This document shows positions 1 to 8,290 of a stretch of 37,741 nucleotides of DNA, in pieces. This stretch comes from Micromonospora craterilacus (GTDB taxonomy: Bacteria > Actinomycetota > Actinomycetes > Mycobacteriales > Micromonosporaceae). The notes under the pieces are model-generated. The model was not told where the DNA came from. It was given only the letters and a program-made list of their open reading frames with translations, and made no database searches. The stretch's first letter is position 1. Every line of letters starts with the position of its first letter. The stretch covers positions 1-37,741 of the forward strand of contig NZ_POTY01000031.1 in NCBI RefSeq assembly GCF_003236315.1, given 5' to 3'. A program made the translations under genes and the position numbers.

Positions 1-1151
1 GGCGGGGGCCAGTCGGGCAGGTCGCGCCAGCCGCCACCGGCGCCACCGACGTGCACTCGCACCGGGGCCTCGCGCACCCTCCCACTGCCGGCGGCGCCGT
101 CGTCGCCGGCACGGTCGGCGTGGTCGGCGTCGCCGGCACGGTCGGCGTGGTCGGCGTCGCCGGCACGGTCGGCGTGGTCGGCCGGGTGGACGCGGTCGGT
201 GGCGTCGGTGCCGAGGTGCGTGTCGAGCCATCGGAGCCCTTCCCGCAGGGCGGCCACGAATAGCCCGGGGCTGCCGTGGGTCCACGGCCCGACGGTCAGC
301 CGCGGCCGGGCGCCGGTGGCCCGCAGCGCCGCGTAGTCGCGCAGCTGGGCCGGCAGGAAGATGTCGTGCCAGCCGCTGACCATCGCGACCGGGGCTTGGA
401 CCAGGTGCAGCCGCTCGTCGAAGACCCGGCTGCGCCAGTAGTCGGCCCGCGGGGTGTGGTGGCGCAGCCACTCCTGAAAGAACGGCACGGTCACCCCGGT
501 GGCGACCCGGTCCGCCTCGATCAGCGGCAGGTGGGACAGCGCGGCGGCCAGCCGGGGCTGCCCCCGTTTGAGTTCCCACTGCCGGGCCAGCCACGGCACG
601 GTCTGTGCCTGCAGCAGCTCCGTCCAGGTCAGCACCGTGTCCAGGGCGAACGACTCCCCCGCGTAGGTGGAGTCCCGGGTGGCCGAGGCGGTGGCCACGG
701 CGACCATCGCCCGCAGCTCGTCGCCCGCGTCGGCCGCCAGGGCCCACTGCACGAAGCCCTGGTAGCTGGCGCCGAACATGCCGAACGCGCCGCCCCACCA
801 AGGCTGCCGGCGCAGCCAGTCGAGGGTGTCCAGCCCGTCGTCGCGCTCGTGCACGAACGGGTCGAACGACCCGCCCGAGCCGCCGGTGCCCCGGCACGAC
901 TGGATGACCACGTGGAATCCCTGCTCGGCCGCGAGCCGGCAGAGCAGCCGCATCGGCCCGCCCCGGCCGTACGGGGTCCGGATCAGCACGGTGGGCGCGC
1001 CCGCCAGGTCCGGGGCGTAGTGGTCGGTACGCAGGGTCACCCCGTCGCGGACCCGCAGCGGGATGTCCCGGGTGACGGCGATCCTGCGGACCCGCGCCGT
1101 GGGCAGCCGCAGCGCGACGGTGGCGAGCCGGGATGTCAGCCGATCCAGCAC
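1..1151 (-). CDS. CocE/NonD family hydrolase (X-Pro dipeptidyl-peptidase-like), C-terminus cut by window edge
   Basis: 383 residues are visible from a GTG at 1151, and the frame stays open to base 1. It is a serine hydrolase of the cocaine esterase/X-prolyl peptidase superfamily. Visible motifs are the nucleophile elbow GASYQG (Ser129), SGWHD with Asp263, and GPWTHG with His292. Their spacing is close to the Ser-Asp-His triad of CocE (117/259/287). The frame then enters the usual linker and the start of the C-terminal jelly roll (WRDLPDWPP). Family members run about 550 residues, so roughly a third is missing. There is no signal peptide, so it is probably cytoplasmic. It begins 7 nt after the MarR stop and is probably co-transcribed with it. 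The substrate is unknown; an ester or amide of a xenobiotic or peptide is possible. Residues 324-350 are three exact copies of a nine-residue Asp/Ala/His/Arg repeat in the linker, which is unusual. The start is uncertain because the ribosome site is weak. Confidence 0.85.
   Translation of the reverse strand, partial: MLDRLTSRLATVALRLPTARVRRIAVTRDIPLRVRDGVTLRTDHYAPDLAGAPTVLIRTPYGRGGPMRLLCRLAAEQGFHVVIQSCRGTGGSGGSFDPFVHERDDGLDTLDWLRRQPWWGGAFGMFGASYQGFVQWALAADAGDELRAMVAVATASATRDSTYAGESFALDTVLTWTELLQAQTVPWLARQWELKRGQPRLAAALSHLPLIEADRVATGVTVPFFQEWLRHHTPRADYWRSRVFDERLHLVQAPVAMVSGWHDIFLPAQLRDYAALRATGARPRLTVGPWTHGSPGLFVAALREGLRWLDTHLGTDATDRVHPADHADRAGDADHADRAGDADHADRAGDDGAAGSGRVREAPVRVHVGGAGGGWRDLPDWPP
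102..182. repeat. 27-bp tandem repeat, three exact copies, in frame
   Basis: Three identical consecutive 27-bp units (102-128, 129-155, 156-182). They lie inside the CocE-like gene and keep its frame, adding a nine-residue repeat rich in Asp, Ala, His and Arg between the hydrolase core and the C-terminal beta-sandwich domain. A partial copy continues on both flanks. Confidence 0.95.
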
Positions 1152-1158
1152 CGGGGCC

Positions 1159-1686
1159 TCAGCCCGCCCGGCGCCGGGGCTCGACGCGGGCGGAGCGGAC
1201 CGCGTCCCGGTGCTCCCGGATCGACGTGCTCATCGCCGTCATGAACCGGTACACCACCTCCAGCTCGTCGTCGCGGAAGCCGGCCATCACCTGGTCGGTG
1301 CGCTCGCCCAGCGGTCGGAAGAAGTCGGTGGCCAGGGCGGCGCCCCGGTCGGCGTAGTGCAGCAGGATCTTGCGCCGGTCGGTGGTGTCGCGGTCGCGCC
1401 GGATGTGCCCGGCCCGCTCCAGCCGGTCGATCAGGGCGGTGACCGAACCGGAGGAGAGGTCGAGCTGCTCACCGAGCCGCCCGGGGGTGAGTGGCTCGCC
1501 GGCCAGTTCGGCGTCCATCACCGCGATCAGCGCCTGCAGGTCGGTGGCGTTGAGGCCGTGCTGCCCGGCGAACGCGTGGCCGACGTGCTGGGCATCCCCG
1601 CAGTAGCGCCGCAGCTCGGCCGTGATCTCCGCGACCAGCAGTTCCCGGCGCGTGTCCCGTCGCCGGTACATCCCGTGAGCTGCCAC
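1159..1686 (-). CDS. MarR family transcriptional regulator
   Basis: 175 residues from a GTG at 1686, preceded by GGGAGGAAG (1704-1696) with 9 nt spacing; an ATG five codons in (1671) is the alternative. The winged-helix core is visible: TPGRLGEQLDLSSGSVTALIDRLERAGHI (quoted in parts: recognition helix SSGSVTALIDRLE), followed by the wing DTTDRRK, which is the standard MarR signature. Long N- and C-terminal helices would form the dimer. The gene is divergent from the MMPL exporter across 172 bp and lies directly upstream of the hydrolase. Local control of both is therefore likely, with a ligand that is probably an exporter or hydrolase substrate. The family is certain; the regulon is inference. 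Confidence 0.9.
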   Translation of the reverse strand: MAAHGMYRRRDTRRELLVAEITAELRRYCGDAQHVGHAFAGQHGLNATDLQALIAVMDAELAGEPLTPGRLGEQLDLSSGSVTALIDRLERAGHIRRDRDTTDRRKILLHYADRGAALATDFFRPLGERTDQVMAGFRDDELEVVYRFMTAMSTSIREHRDAVRSARVEPRRRAG

Positions 1687-1720
1687 GTCCCGTCGCTTCC
1701 TCCCGAGGGCTCCGGGTCGC

Positions 1721-1749
1721 AGCATAACCGAGCAGACCCCGATCACTTC
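1721..1749 (-). promoter_or_regulatory. weak candidate promoter for marR
   Basis: On the minus strand TATGCT (1726-1721) could be a -10 element, with GAAGTG (1749-1744) at 17 nt spacing, a poor -35. A dyad CTTCGG/CCGAAG (1746-1751 and 1766-1771) overlaps the -35 position. A guess from spacing only. Confidence 0.3.
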
Positions 1750-1779
1750 GGGGCCGAGATTCTCGCCGAAGCAGAGCGG

Positions 1780-1839
1780 TTGCGCCATCTCTCTCGATGA
1801 GCGAAACTCTCGAACGTCGAGGAATCTTGGGTCGAGAGA
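1780..1839 (+). promoter_or_regulatory. candidate MMPL promoter with TCTCGA inverted repeats (possible MarR operator)
   Basis: TTGCGC (1780-1785), 17 nt, GAAACT (1803-1808) is a plausible promoter for the MMPL gene. TCTCTCGA lies in its spacer (1790-1797) and the exact reverse complement TCGAGAGA lies downstream (1832-1839). Between them CTCGA-acg-TCGAG (1809-1821) forms a smaller dyad. Repeated half-sites between divergent MarR and exporter genes are the usual arrangement for a MarR operator. That this MarR binds here is inference. Confidence 0.45.
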
Positions 1840-1858
1840 CCGGATCGGGGCCGCCGGA

Positions 1859-3940
1859 ATGTCCGTCTTCAGCCGGGTCGCCCGCAGCCGCCGGGCCGCG
1901 TGGCTCACCGTCGTCGTGGCGATCGTCGGCGCTGCGCTCGTCTTCGGGCTACCCGTCCCCGACAACCCCGCACCGGTGTCCGCCACCGGCCTGTCCGAAC
2001 GGTGGCAGTCCACCCAGGTCGAGCGGCTCCAGGACGAGCTGCCCGGCAGCGACGTCCAGCCGGCCGTCGTGGTGTTCAGCCGCGCCGACGGCGCGCCGCT
2101 CACCGACGCCGACCGCAACGCGGTCAGCACCGGCACCGCCGCCCTGGGTCGGCTCGCCGCCGGCGGTCGGGTCGCCCCACCACAGCTCTCCCCCGACGGC
2201 ACGGTGGCCCTGATCGCCGTACCGCTGTCCGCCACCGGCGGTCAGGACGCGGTCGCCGGCAGCGTGACCCGGCTCCGCGCGGAACTGACGGCGCTGCCCG
2301 CGGACCTCACCGTCGAGGTCACCGGCGCGCCCGCCTTCACCACCGACCTCACCAAGGTCTTCGAGGGCGCCGACATCACCCTGCTCGCCGTCACCGCCAC
2401 CGTCGTCGCGCTGCTGCTGCTCGTCACCTACCGCAGCCCACTGCTGTGGCTGGTGCCGCTCGCCATCGTGGCCGCCACCGAACAGGTCACCCTGCGCGCC
2501 CTCGACACGATCATCCCGGCGGTCGGCATCAACTTCGCCGGCGGCGCCGTCACCGGCATCGCCAGCGTCCTCGTCTTCGGCGCCGCCACCAACTACGCCC
2601 TGCTGCTCATCGCCCGCTACCGCGAGGAACTCCGCCGCGAACCGGACCGCTTCGCTGCCATGCGCGCCGCGCTGCGCCGCACCGCCGAGCCGATCCTCGC
2701 CAGCGGCGGCACCGTCATGCTCGGGGTCCTCACGCTGCTGCTGAGCGAGCAGGAGCTGAACCGGGCCCTCGCCGTGGCCTGCGCCACCGGCATCCTGCTC
2801 GCCATGGCCTCGGCCCTGCTCGTCCTGCCCGCCGCGTTGGTGATCTGCGGGCGCGGCCTGTTCTGGCCGTTCGTCCCGACGGTCGGCAGCGCCGGCCGGG
2901 AGGGCCGGATCTGGGGCCGGCTCGGCGCCGCCGTGGTCCGCCGCCCGGCGCCCGTCGCGGCGCTGGCCACCCTGCTGCTGGCCGGTCTCGCCATCGGCGG
3001 CCTGGGCATCCGCACCGGCCTGTCGGAGACCGAGCAGTTCCGGGTGCAGCCGGAGGCGGTGGCCGGGGCGCAGACCCTCGCCCGAGCCTTCCCCGCCGGC
3101 ACCACCCAGCCGATCGCGGTGCTGACCACGCCCGACGCCGTACCGGCTGTCACCGCGGCCGCCACCGGCGTGCCCGGGGTCGCCTCCGCGCGCCCCGGCC
3201 CGGCCGGAGCCACCGTCGCCCAGGTCGACGTCGTCCTCGACGCCGAGCCCGGAACCGCCGCCTCCGACCGGGCCGTCGAGGCGCTGCGAGCGGCCGTCGC
3301 CGCCGTACCGGGCTCCGCCCCGCCCGCCCCGGACGGGATCGACGAGTTGCCCGGTGCCGTCGTCGGTGGCACCGTCGCCGGCACGTACGACCAGGCTTCG
3401 GCCGACGCCCGGGACCTGCGGCTCATCCTGCCGCTCATCCTGCTGCTCGTCGGCGCCGTCCTGGTCCTGCTGCTACGCGGCCTGCTCGCCCCGGTGCTGC
3501 TGGTCCTCACCGTCGTCGCGTCGTACTTCGCCAGCCTCGGCGGCGCCTGGCTGCTCTTCGACCATGTGCTCGGCTTCCCGGCGCTCGACAGCGGGGTGCC
3601 GTTGCTGGCCTTCGTCTTCCTCGTCGCGCTCGGCGTGGACTACAACATCTTCCTGGTCACCCGGGCCCGCGAGGACGCGCGTACCGCCGGCACCCGGGAC
3701 GGCATGCTCTCCGCGCTGCGGGTGACCGGCGGCGTCATCACCAGCGCCGGCATCGTGCTCGCCGCGGTCTTCGCCGTCCTCGGCGTGCTGCCACTGATCA
3801 CGCTGACCCAGATCGGAATCATCGTCTGCCTCGGCGTCCTGCTGGACACCCTGCTCGTCCGCACGGTCGTCGTCCCGGCCCTGGCGTTCCTGCTCGGGGA
3901 ACGGTTCTGGTGGCCCGGCCGGGTCACGACCGATCAGTAG
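1859..3940 (+). CDS. MMPL family transporter
   Basis: 693 residues, a full-length MMPL/RND-type exporter of the YdfJ-like size class. It has an N-terminal membrane helix (about 14-31), a periplasmic domain, a five-helix bundle (about 172-330), a sixth helix and second periplasmic domain (about 355-515), and a second bundle (about 520-680). The second half carries the classical Asp-Tyr pair in helix 10 (GVDYN, D594-Y595). The matching position in the first half reads ATNY (N245-Y246), so one proton-relay Asp is Asn. These proteins export lipids or drugs using the proton gradient. It is divergent from MarR, which probably represses it. The stop codon overlaps the 3' end of the convergent transglycosylase gene by 7 bp. 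The ATG at 1859 is preceded by only a weak ribosome site. Confidence 0.92.
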   Translation: MSVFSRVARSRRAAWLTVVVAIVGAALVFGLPVPDNPAPVSATGLSERWQSTQVERLQDELPGSDVQPAVVVFSRADGAPLTDADRNAVSTGTAALGRLAAGGRVAPPQLSPDGTVALIAVPLSATGGQDAVAGSVTRLRAELTALPADLTVEVTGAPAFTTDLTKVFEGADITLLAVTATVVALLLLVTYRSPLLWLVPLAIVAATEQVTLRALDTIIPAVGINFAGGAVTGIASVLVFGAATNYALLLIARYREELRREPDRFAAMRAALRRTAEPILASGGTVMLGVLTLLLSEQELNRALAVACATGILLAMASALLVLPAALVICGRGLFWPFVPTVGSAGREGRIWGRLGAAVVRRPAPVAALATLLLAGLAIGGLGIRTGLSETEQFRVQPEAVAGAQTLARAFPAGTTQPIAVLTTPDAVPAVTAAATGVPGVASARPGPAGATVAQVDVVLDAEPGTAASDRAVEALRAAVAAVPGSAPPAPDGIDELPGAVVGGTVAGTYDQASADARDLRLILPLILLLVGAVLVLLLRGLLAPVLLVLTVVASYFASLGGAWLLFDHVLGFPALDSGVPLLAFVFLVALGVDYNIFLVTRAREDARTAGTRDGMLSALRVTGGVITSAGIVLAAVFAVLGVLPLITLTQIGIIVCLGVLLDTLLVRTVVVPALAFLLGERFWWPGRVTTDQ

Positions 3941-4842
3941 CCCAGGCAGACGCACTCCGTCATCAGCGCACGAACGTTGCGTACGTAGCTCGGGTTGGGG
4001 ATGGCCAGCGGCTGCCCCTCCCGAGCGACCGCGCCGTGGCCGTAGTTGTACGCCGCGATGACCGCGTTGAGCAGGCAGGAGTTCAGCTCGCCGGAGGTGC
4101 ACAGGCTGGCGTCGAGCCGGTAGTCGGAGTCGAAGTACATGTCGCCGATGTACTTGGTGAGCCAGGCCAGGTAGGTGCCGCCGAGGTAGGCGTTGTCTCG
4201 GTGGTCCCACACGTCGTAGCTCTGCCCGAACCGCTGGTTCATCCAGGTCCCGGTGTCCGGCATCACCTGCATCAGGCCGATGCCACCGTCGCAGGCGACG
4301 ATGTTGGACTGCCAGCCGCTCTCCTGCCACGCGGTGGCCTTGACCAGGTTCAACGGGATGCGGATGTCCGGTGCCGAGGTCGGCCAGTAGACCCGTCCGG
4401 CCGCGTCGGTCAGCGCGGCCTTGACCTGCGCCCGGCTGGCCTGCTCGCCCTTGTAGCTCGGCTTGCAGCTGGACGGCGCCGGCTTCGGCGGCGGCGGCGG
4501 GACCTTGGTCTCCGTCGGCGGCTTCGGCACCGCCCGCGGTGCGGTGGAGGTGCGCTTGGGTTTCGGGCTCGGCTTCGCCGACGCCGACGGGGACGGCGAC
4601 GCACTGGCGCTGGCACGCGGCGCGGCGCCCATCGATTCGACTGCGGCCGGGGTGGCGCTCGGCTGGCCCGGATCGTCCGACTCGGCGGGCTCCGCCGCCG
4701 TCGACTCGGCCAGCTCCTCGGGCAGCGCGACCGGGGCGGGCACCTCCCCAGCCGGGGCGTCCACTCTGGCGCATCCGCCCGCCGTCACGAGCAGCAGCCC
4801 GGCAGCGAGCGTGATGCCCAATTTTGTAGCGATCCGTCCCAT
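3934..4842 (-). CDS. lytic transglycosylase-like lipoprotein (SLT domain)
   Basis: 302 residues from the ATG at 4842, which has AAGGGGG just upstream. Residues 1-23 are a lipoprotein signal ending in a lipobox with Cys24, so the protein should be anchored on the outer face of the membrane. Residues 25-130 form an Ala/Pro/Ser/Lys-rich linker suited to crossing the cell wall. Residues 145-302 are a goose-lysozyme-like SLT domain: WQES with the catalytic Glu174, GIGLMQVMP (187-195), and AAYNYGHGAV (263-272). It would cleave the glycan strand of peptidoglycan. The domain holds several cysteines (126, 184, 248, 256, 297, 299), including a CVC near the C-terminus, which may form disulfides outside the cell. 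The 3' end overlaps the convergent MMPL gene by 7 bp. Confidence 0.9.
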   Translation of the reverse strand: MGRIATKLGITLAAGLLLVTAGGCARVDAPAGEVPAPVALPEELAESTAAEPAESDDPGQPSATPAAVESMGAAPRASASASPSPSASAKPSPKPKRTSTAPRAVPKPPTETKVPPPPPKPAPSSCKPSYKGEQASRAQVKAALTDAAGRVYWPTSAPDIRIPLNLVKATAWQESGWQSNIVACDGGIGLMQVMPDTGTWMNQRFGQSYDVWDHRDNAYLGGTYLAWLTKYIGDMYFDSDYRLDASLCTSGELNSCLLNAVIAAYNYGHGAVAREGQPLAIPNPSYVRNVRALMTECVCLGY

Positions 4843-4933
4843 GTCGACCCCCTTCGGCACTGACGAACCCGCCGACCCTAACAGCTGTCGACCGTGGCGC
4901 GGGGCCCCCGCACACCGCACCGCGGGGCCCGTC

Positions 4934-6289
4934 TCACCCCGCCGCCGGCGGTCCGCCGGCCGCCACGGCCCGGTCCCGGGTGGCCCAGGCGACCATGAAC
5001 ACCGCGGTCCACGCCGCTCCCAGCAGCACCGCGCCGACCGTACCGCTGGCGGTGCTCATCCCCAGGTAGAGCCGCGCCCCGCCGACACCGATCACGCCGA
5101 CCGCGGCGGTGGTCCAGGCAGCCACCGCGACCGGCCACCGGGCCCCCCGGGACAGCAGCCAGGCCAGCGTGCACAGGCTCGCGGTCACCACCGCGTTCTG
5201 GGTGGAGAACAGCACCATCCGGCCACCGCCGGTCAGGTCGGCCACCAACGCCAGCACCACCAGCGGCACGAACGCGCCGATCGTGCCGACCACGCTGAGC
5301 AGGTCGGCGCGCCAGGGCCGGTGCCGCCAGGCCTGCACCACGGCCACCACCCCCACCACCACGATCAACGACGAGCCGCGCAGCACCGACACCGCGGCCT
5401 GCGTCGCCTCCACCGCGTCGGGCGTACGCCGCAGCGCGAACCAGCTCGCGATCGCTCCGTCGACCAGGGCGAGCCCGCTGTGCCGGACCACCGCCCGCAT
5501 CGTCCAGGCGATGGCCAGCCCGACCACGAACAGCAGCAGCACCCCGGCCGCCAGGTTCGCCAGCAACGCCCAGGCCGACCCCAGCCGCAGGCTGAGCAGG
5601 AAGAACAGCAGCCCGTACCGGGCCGACAGCCAGCGCACCGGCGGCAGTCGCCCGGCCCGTGCCGCCAGCGCCCGCACCGGGTCGGGATTACGCCCCAGCC
5701 ACCGGCCGGCCAGCACCACCGCCACCAGCGCCGCCACCAGCACCAGCACGGCCCCGGTCGCTCGGCCCAACAGGCGGGACACGGTGTCGTATGACTCGCC
5801 CGCCAGGTGCCCGACCAGCACCGAACCGCCCACCCAACTGACCACTCCGGCCAGGTTCCACGGCGCGAACCGGCGGTACGGCATCCCCGCCGCCCCGGCG
5901 AGCCGGGGCACCAGCGTGCGGGCGAACGCGACCCAGCGGGCGGTCAACACACCCCGACCGCCCATCCGAGCGAGCATCGCGTCGGCCCGGGCCCACCGGT
6001 GCGCTCCCACCCGGGCACCCCACCGGCTGGCCCGCAGCCGCAGCCCGTAACGCCGGCCGGAGCGGAACGCCACCGCGTCCCCCGCCACAGCTGCCAGAAT
6101 CATCAGCAGCAACGCCGGACCGAGCCGCAACGTCCCGGTGTAGGTGAGGAAACCCACCAGCAGCAGGGTGGCCTCCCCGGGCGCCACCAGCCCGATGATC
6201 AGTGCGGTCTCGGCGGCGACGACCAGCGCCGCCACCAGGTAGATCAGCCCTGGCGGCAGGCTCTGCACCGAGTTCAGCAGATCGTGCAT
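4934..6289 (-). CDS. DedA/VTT membrane protein fused to a degenerate PAP2 domain
   Basis: 451 residues. Residues 1-200 are a DedA (SNARE-associated, VTT) domain: GLVAPGEATLLLVGFL, the basic cytoplasmic segment with RSGRRYGLRLRASRWG, and FARTLVPRLAGAAGMPYRRF are typical. Residues about 225-445 have the helix pattern and position of a PAP2 phosphatase, as found in other DedA-PAP2 fusions. The catalytic signature is lost, however. Where PSGH is expected the protein reads FSTQNA, and where RLYLG-x-H-x3-D is expected it reads ARLYLGMSTASG, so both active-site histidines are missing. DedA proteins scramble or transport polyprenyl-phosphate or other phospholipids. The second half may bind lipid without hydrolysing it. 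The ATG at 6289 follows GGGGGCGCC. Family is sure, inactivity is inferred from residues. Confidence 0.85.
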   Translation of the reverse strand: MHDLLNSVQSLPPGLIYLVAALVVAAETALIIGLVAPGEATLLLVGFLTYTGTLRLGPALLLMILAAVAGDAVAFRSGRRYGLRLRASRWGARVGAHRWARADAMLARMGGRGVLTARWVAFARTLVPRLAGAAGMPYRRFAPWNLAGVVSWVGGSVLVGHLAGESYDTVSRLLGRATGAVLVLVAALVAVVLAGRWLGRNPDPVRALAARAGRLPPVRWLSARYGLLFFLLSLRLGSAWALLANLAAGVLLLFVVGLAIAWTMRAVVRHSGLALVDGAIASWFALRRTPDAVEATQAAVSVLRGSSLIVVVGVVAVVQAWRHRPWRADLLSVVGTIGAFVPLVVLALVADLTGGGRMVLFSTQNAVVTASLCTLAWLLSRGARWPVAVAAWTTAAVGVIGVGGARLYLGMSTASGTVGAVLLGAAWTAVFMVAWATRDRAVAAGGPPAAG

Positions 6290-6413
6290 GGCGCCCCCGG
6301 ATCACCCAAGCCAGACTGCCCTGCAAGTGTGACAGCGGTCTCGGTGGCGAGCTTCACCACCCGGGATGACCCCGACGCCACGCGGCAACCGCGGAGGCGG
6401 GAGGATGGATCCC

Positions 6414-8282
6414 ATGCAGCTTCGCACCGACCTCCGCAACGTCGCCATCATCGCTCACGTCGACCACGGCAAGACCACCCTGGTCGACGCCATGTTGCGG
6501 CAGGCCGGCGCCTACGGCGCCCGGGGCGAGGTGACCGAGCGGGTGATGGACTCGATGGACCTCGAGCGGGAGAAGGGCATCACCATCCTGGCCAAGAACA
6601 CCGGCGTGCGCTACCTGCCGGCGGACGGCTCCGACCCGGTCACCATCAACATCATCGACACCCCCGGCCACGCCGACTTCGGCGGTGAGGTCGAGCGCGG
6701 CCTGACCATGGTCGACGGGGTCGTACTGCTGGTCGACGCCAGCGAGGGCCCCCTGCCGCAGACCCGGTTCGTGCTCCGCAAGGCCCTCAAGGCCCGGATG
6801 CCGATCATCCTGGTGATCAACAAGGTGGACCGTCCCGACGCCCGGATCAAGGAGGTCGTCGACGACACCTACGAGCTCTTCCTCGACCTCGACGCCGACG
6901 AGGAGCAGATCGACTTCCCGATCGTGTACGCCTGCGCCCGCGACGGCATCGCCTCGCTGACCCAGCCGGCCGACGGATCGGTGCCGGACGACAGCAACAG
7001 CCTGGAGCCGCTGTTCCGCACCCTGCTGGACACCATCCCGCCGCCCGCGTACGACGAGCAGGCCCCGCTCCAGGCGCACGTCACCAACCTCGACGCCTCC
7101 CCGTTCCTCGGCCGGCTCGCGCTGTGCCGGGTCCGCCAGGGCACCATCGCCAAGGGCCAGACGGTGGCCTGGTGCCGCACCGACGGCAGCACCCAGCGGG
7201 TCCGCATCTCCGAGCTGCTGATGACCGAGGGCCTGGAGCGCAAGCCCGCCGACTCGGCCGGGCCGGGCGACATCATCGCCGTCGCGGGCATCCCCGAGAT
7301 CATGATCGGCGAGACGCTCGCCGACGCGGAGCAACCCGTCCCGCTGCCGCTGATCACCGTCGACGAGCCGGCCATCTCGATGACCATCGGCACCAACAAC
7401 TCGCCGCTGGTCGGCCGGGTCAAGGGCGCCAAGGTCACCGCCCGGATGGTCAAGGACCGCCTGGACAAGGAGCTCGTCGGCAACGTCTCGCTGCGGGTGC
7501 TGCCCACCGAGCGTCCGGACGCCTGGGAGGTGCAGGGCCGCGGTGAGCTGGCGCTGGCCATCCTGGTCGAGCAGATGCGCCGCGAGCAGTTCGAACTCAC
7601 GGTCGGCAAGCCGCAGGTGGTCACCCGGGAGATCGACGGCAGGACCTGCGAGCCGGTGGAGCGACTCACCATCGACGCGCCGGACGAGTACCTCGGCGCG
7701 ATCACCCAGCTGCTGGCCACCCGCAAGGGCCGGATGGAGCAGCTGGTCAACCACGGCACCGGCTGGATCCGGATGGAGTGGCTGGTCCCGGCCCGCGGCC
7801 TGATCGGCTTCCGCACCGAGTTCCTCACCGAGACCCGGGGCACCGGCATCCTGCACCACGTCTTCGAGTCGTACGAGCCGTGGTTCGGCGAGCTGCGGAC
7901 CCGCAACAACGGTTCGCTGGTCGCCGACCGGTCCGGCGCGGTCACCGCGTTCGCGATGACCAACCTCCAGGAGCGCGGCCAGCTCTTCATCGAGCCCGGC
8001 ACCGAGGTGTACGAGGGCATGATCGTCGGGGAGAACTCCCGCTCCGACGACATGGACGTGAACATCACCAAGGAGAAGAAGCTCACCAACATGCGCTCCT
8101 CCACCGCCGACGAGACGGAGAAGCTGATCCCGCCGCGGAAGCTGTCCCTGGAGCAGGCGCTGGAGTTCTGCCGCGAGGACGAGTGCGTCGAGGTCACCCC
8201 GGCCGCCGTACGCATCCGCAAGGTCGTGCTCGACCAGACCCAGCGGGCCCGTACCGCCGCCCGCCGCAAGCACGCCGGCTGA
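6414..8282 (+). CDS. typA: translational GTPase TypA/BipA
   Basis: 622 residues, close to the usual 610. It is a ribosome-associated GTPase involved in ribosome assembly and stress adaptation. The G domain shows AHVDHGKT (14-21), DTPGH (82-86) and NKVD (136-139). Later come the EF-G-like domains II, III and V, and the TypA-specific C-terminal domain (for example RTRNNGSLV and the IGENSR-like segment, here [13 protein letters not shown]). Two starts fit: ATG 6414 with GGGAGG 9 nt upstream, chosen because it gives the usual MQLRTDLRN start, and ATG 6405 with GGAGG 7 nt upstream. It is divergent from the DedA gene across about 120 bp. The next gene starts 8 nt after its stop. Confidence 0.97.
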   Translation: MQLRTDLRNVAIIAHVDHGKTTLVDAMLRQAGAYGARGEVTERVMDSMDLEREKGITILAKNTGVRYLPADGSDPVTINIIDTPGHADFGGEVERGLTMVDGVVLLVDASEGPLPQTRFVLRKALKARMPIILVINKVDRPDARIKEVVDDTYELFLDLDADEEQIDFPIVYACARDGIASLTQPADGSVPDDSNSLEPLFRTLLDTIPPPAYDEQAPLQAHVTNLDASPFLGRLALCRVRQGTIAKGQTVAWCRTDGSTQRVRISELLMTEGLERKPADSAGPGDIIAVAGIPEIMIGETLADAEQPVPLPLITVDEPAISMTIGTNNSPLVGRVKGAKVTARMVKDRLDKELVGNVSLRVLPTERPDAWEVQGRGELALAILVEQMRREQFELTVGKPQVVTREIDGRTCEPVERLTIDAPDEYLGAITQLLATRKGRMEQLVNHGTGWIRMEWLVPARGLIGFRTEFLTETRGTGILHHVFESYEPWFGELRTRNNGSLVADRSGAVTAFAMTNLQERGQLFIEPGTEVYEGMIVGENSRSDDMDVNITKEKKLTNMRSSTADETEKLIPPRKLSLEQALEFCREDECVEVTPAAVRIRKVVLDQTQRARTAARRKHAG

Positions 8283-8290
8283 CCCACCGG

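Noticed and set aside
102..182. CRISPR-like repeat array
   Set aside because: The 27-bp units are contiguous with no spacers and keep a coding frame.
1900..4863. Very long open frames antisense or out of frame to real genes (for example plus-strand frames across 1900-4863 and 26541-29564, minus-strand 6869-9139)
   Set aside because: They are shadows that stay open because of extreme GC content; translations are Arg/Pro/Gly-rich without domains and lie over well-recognised genes.
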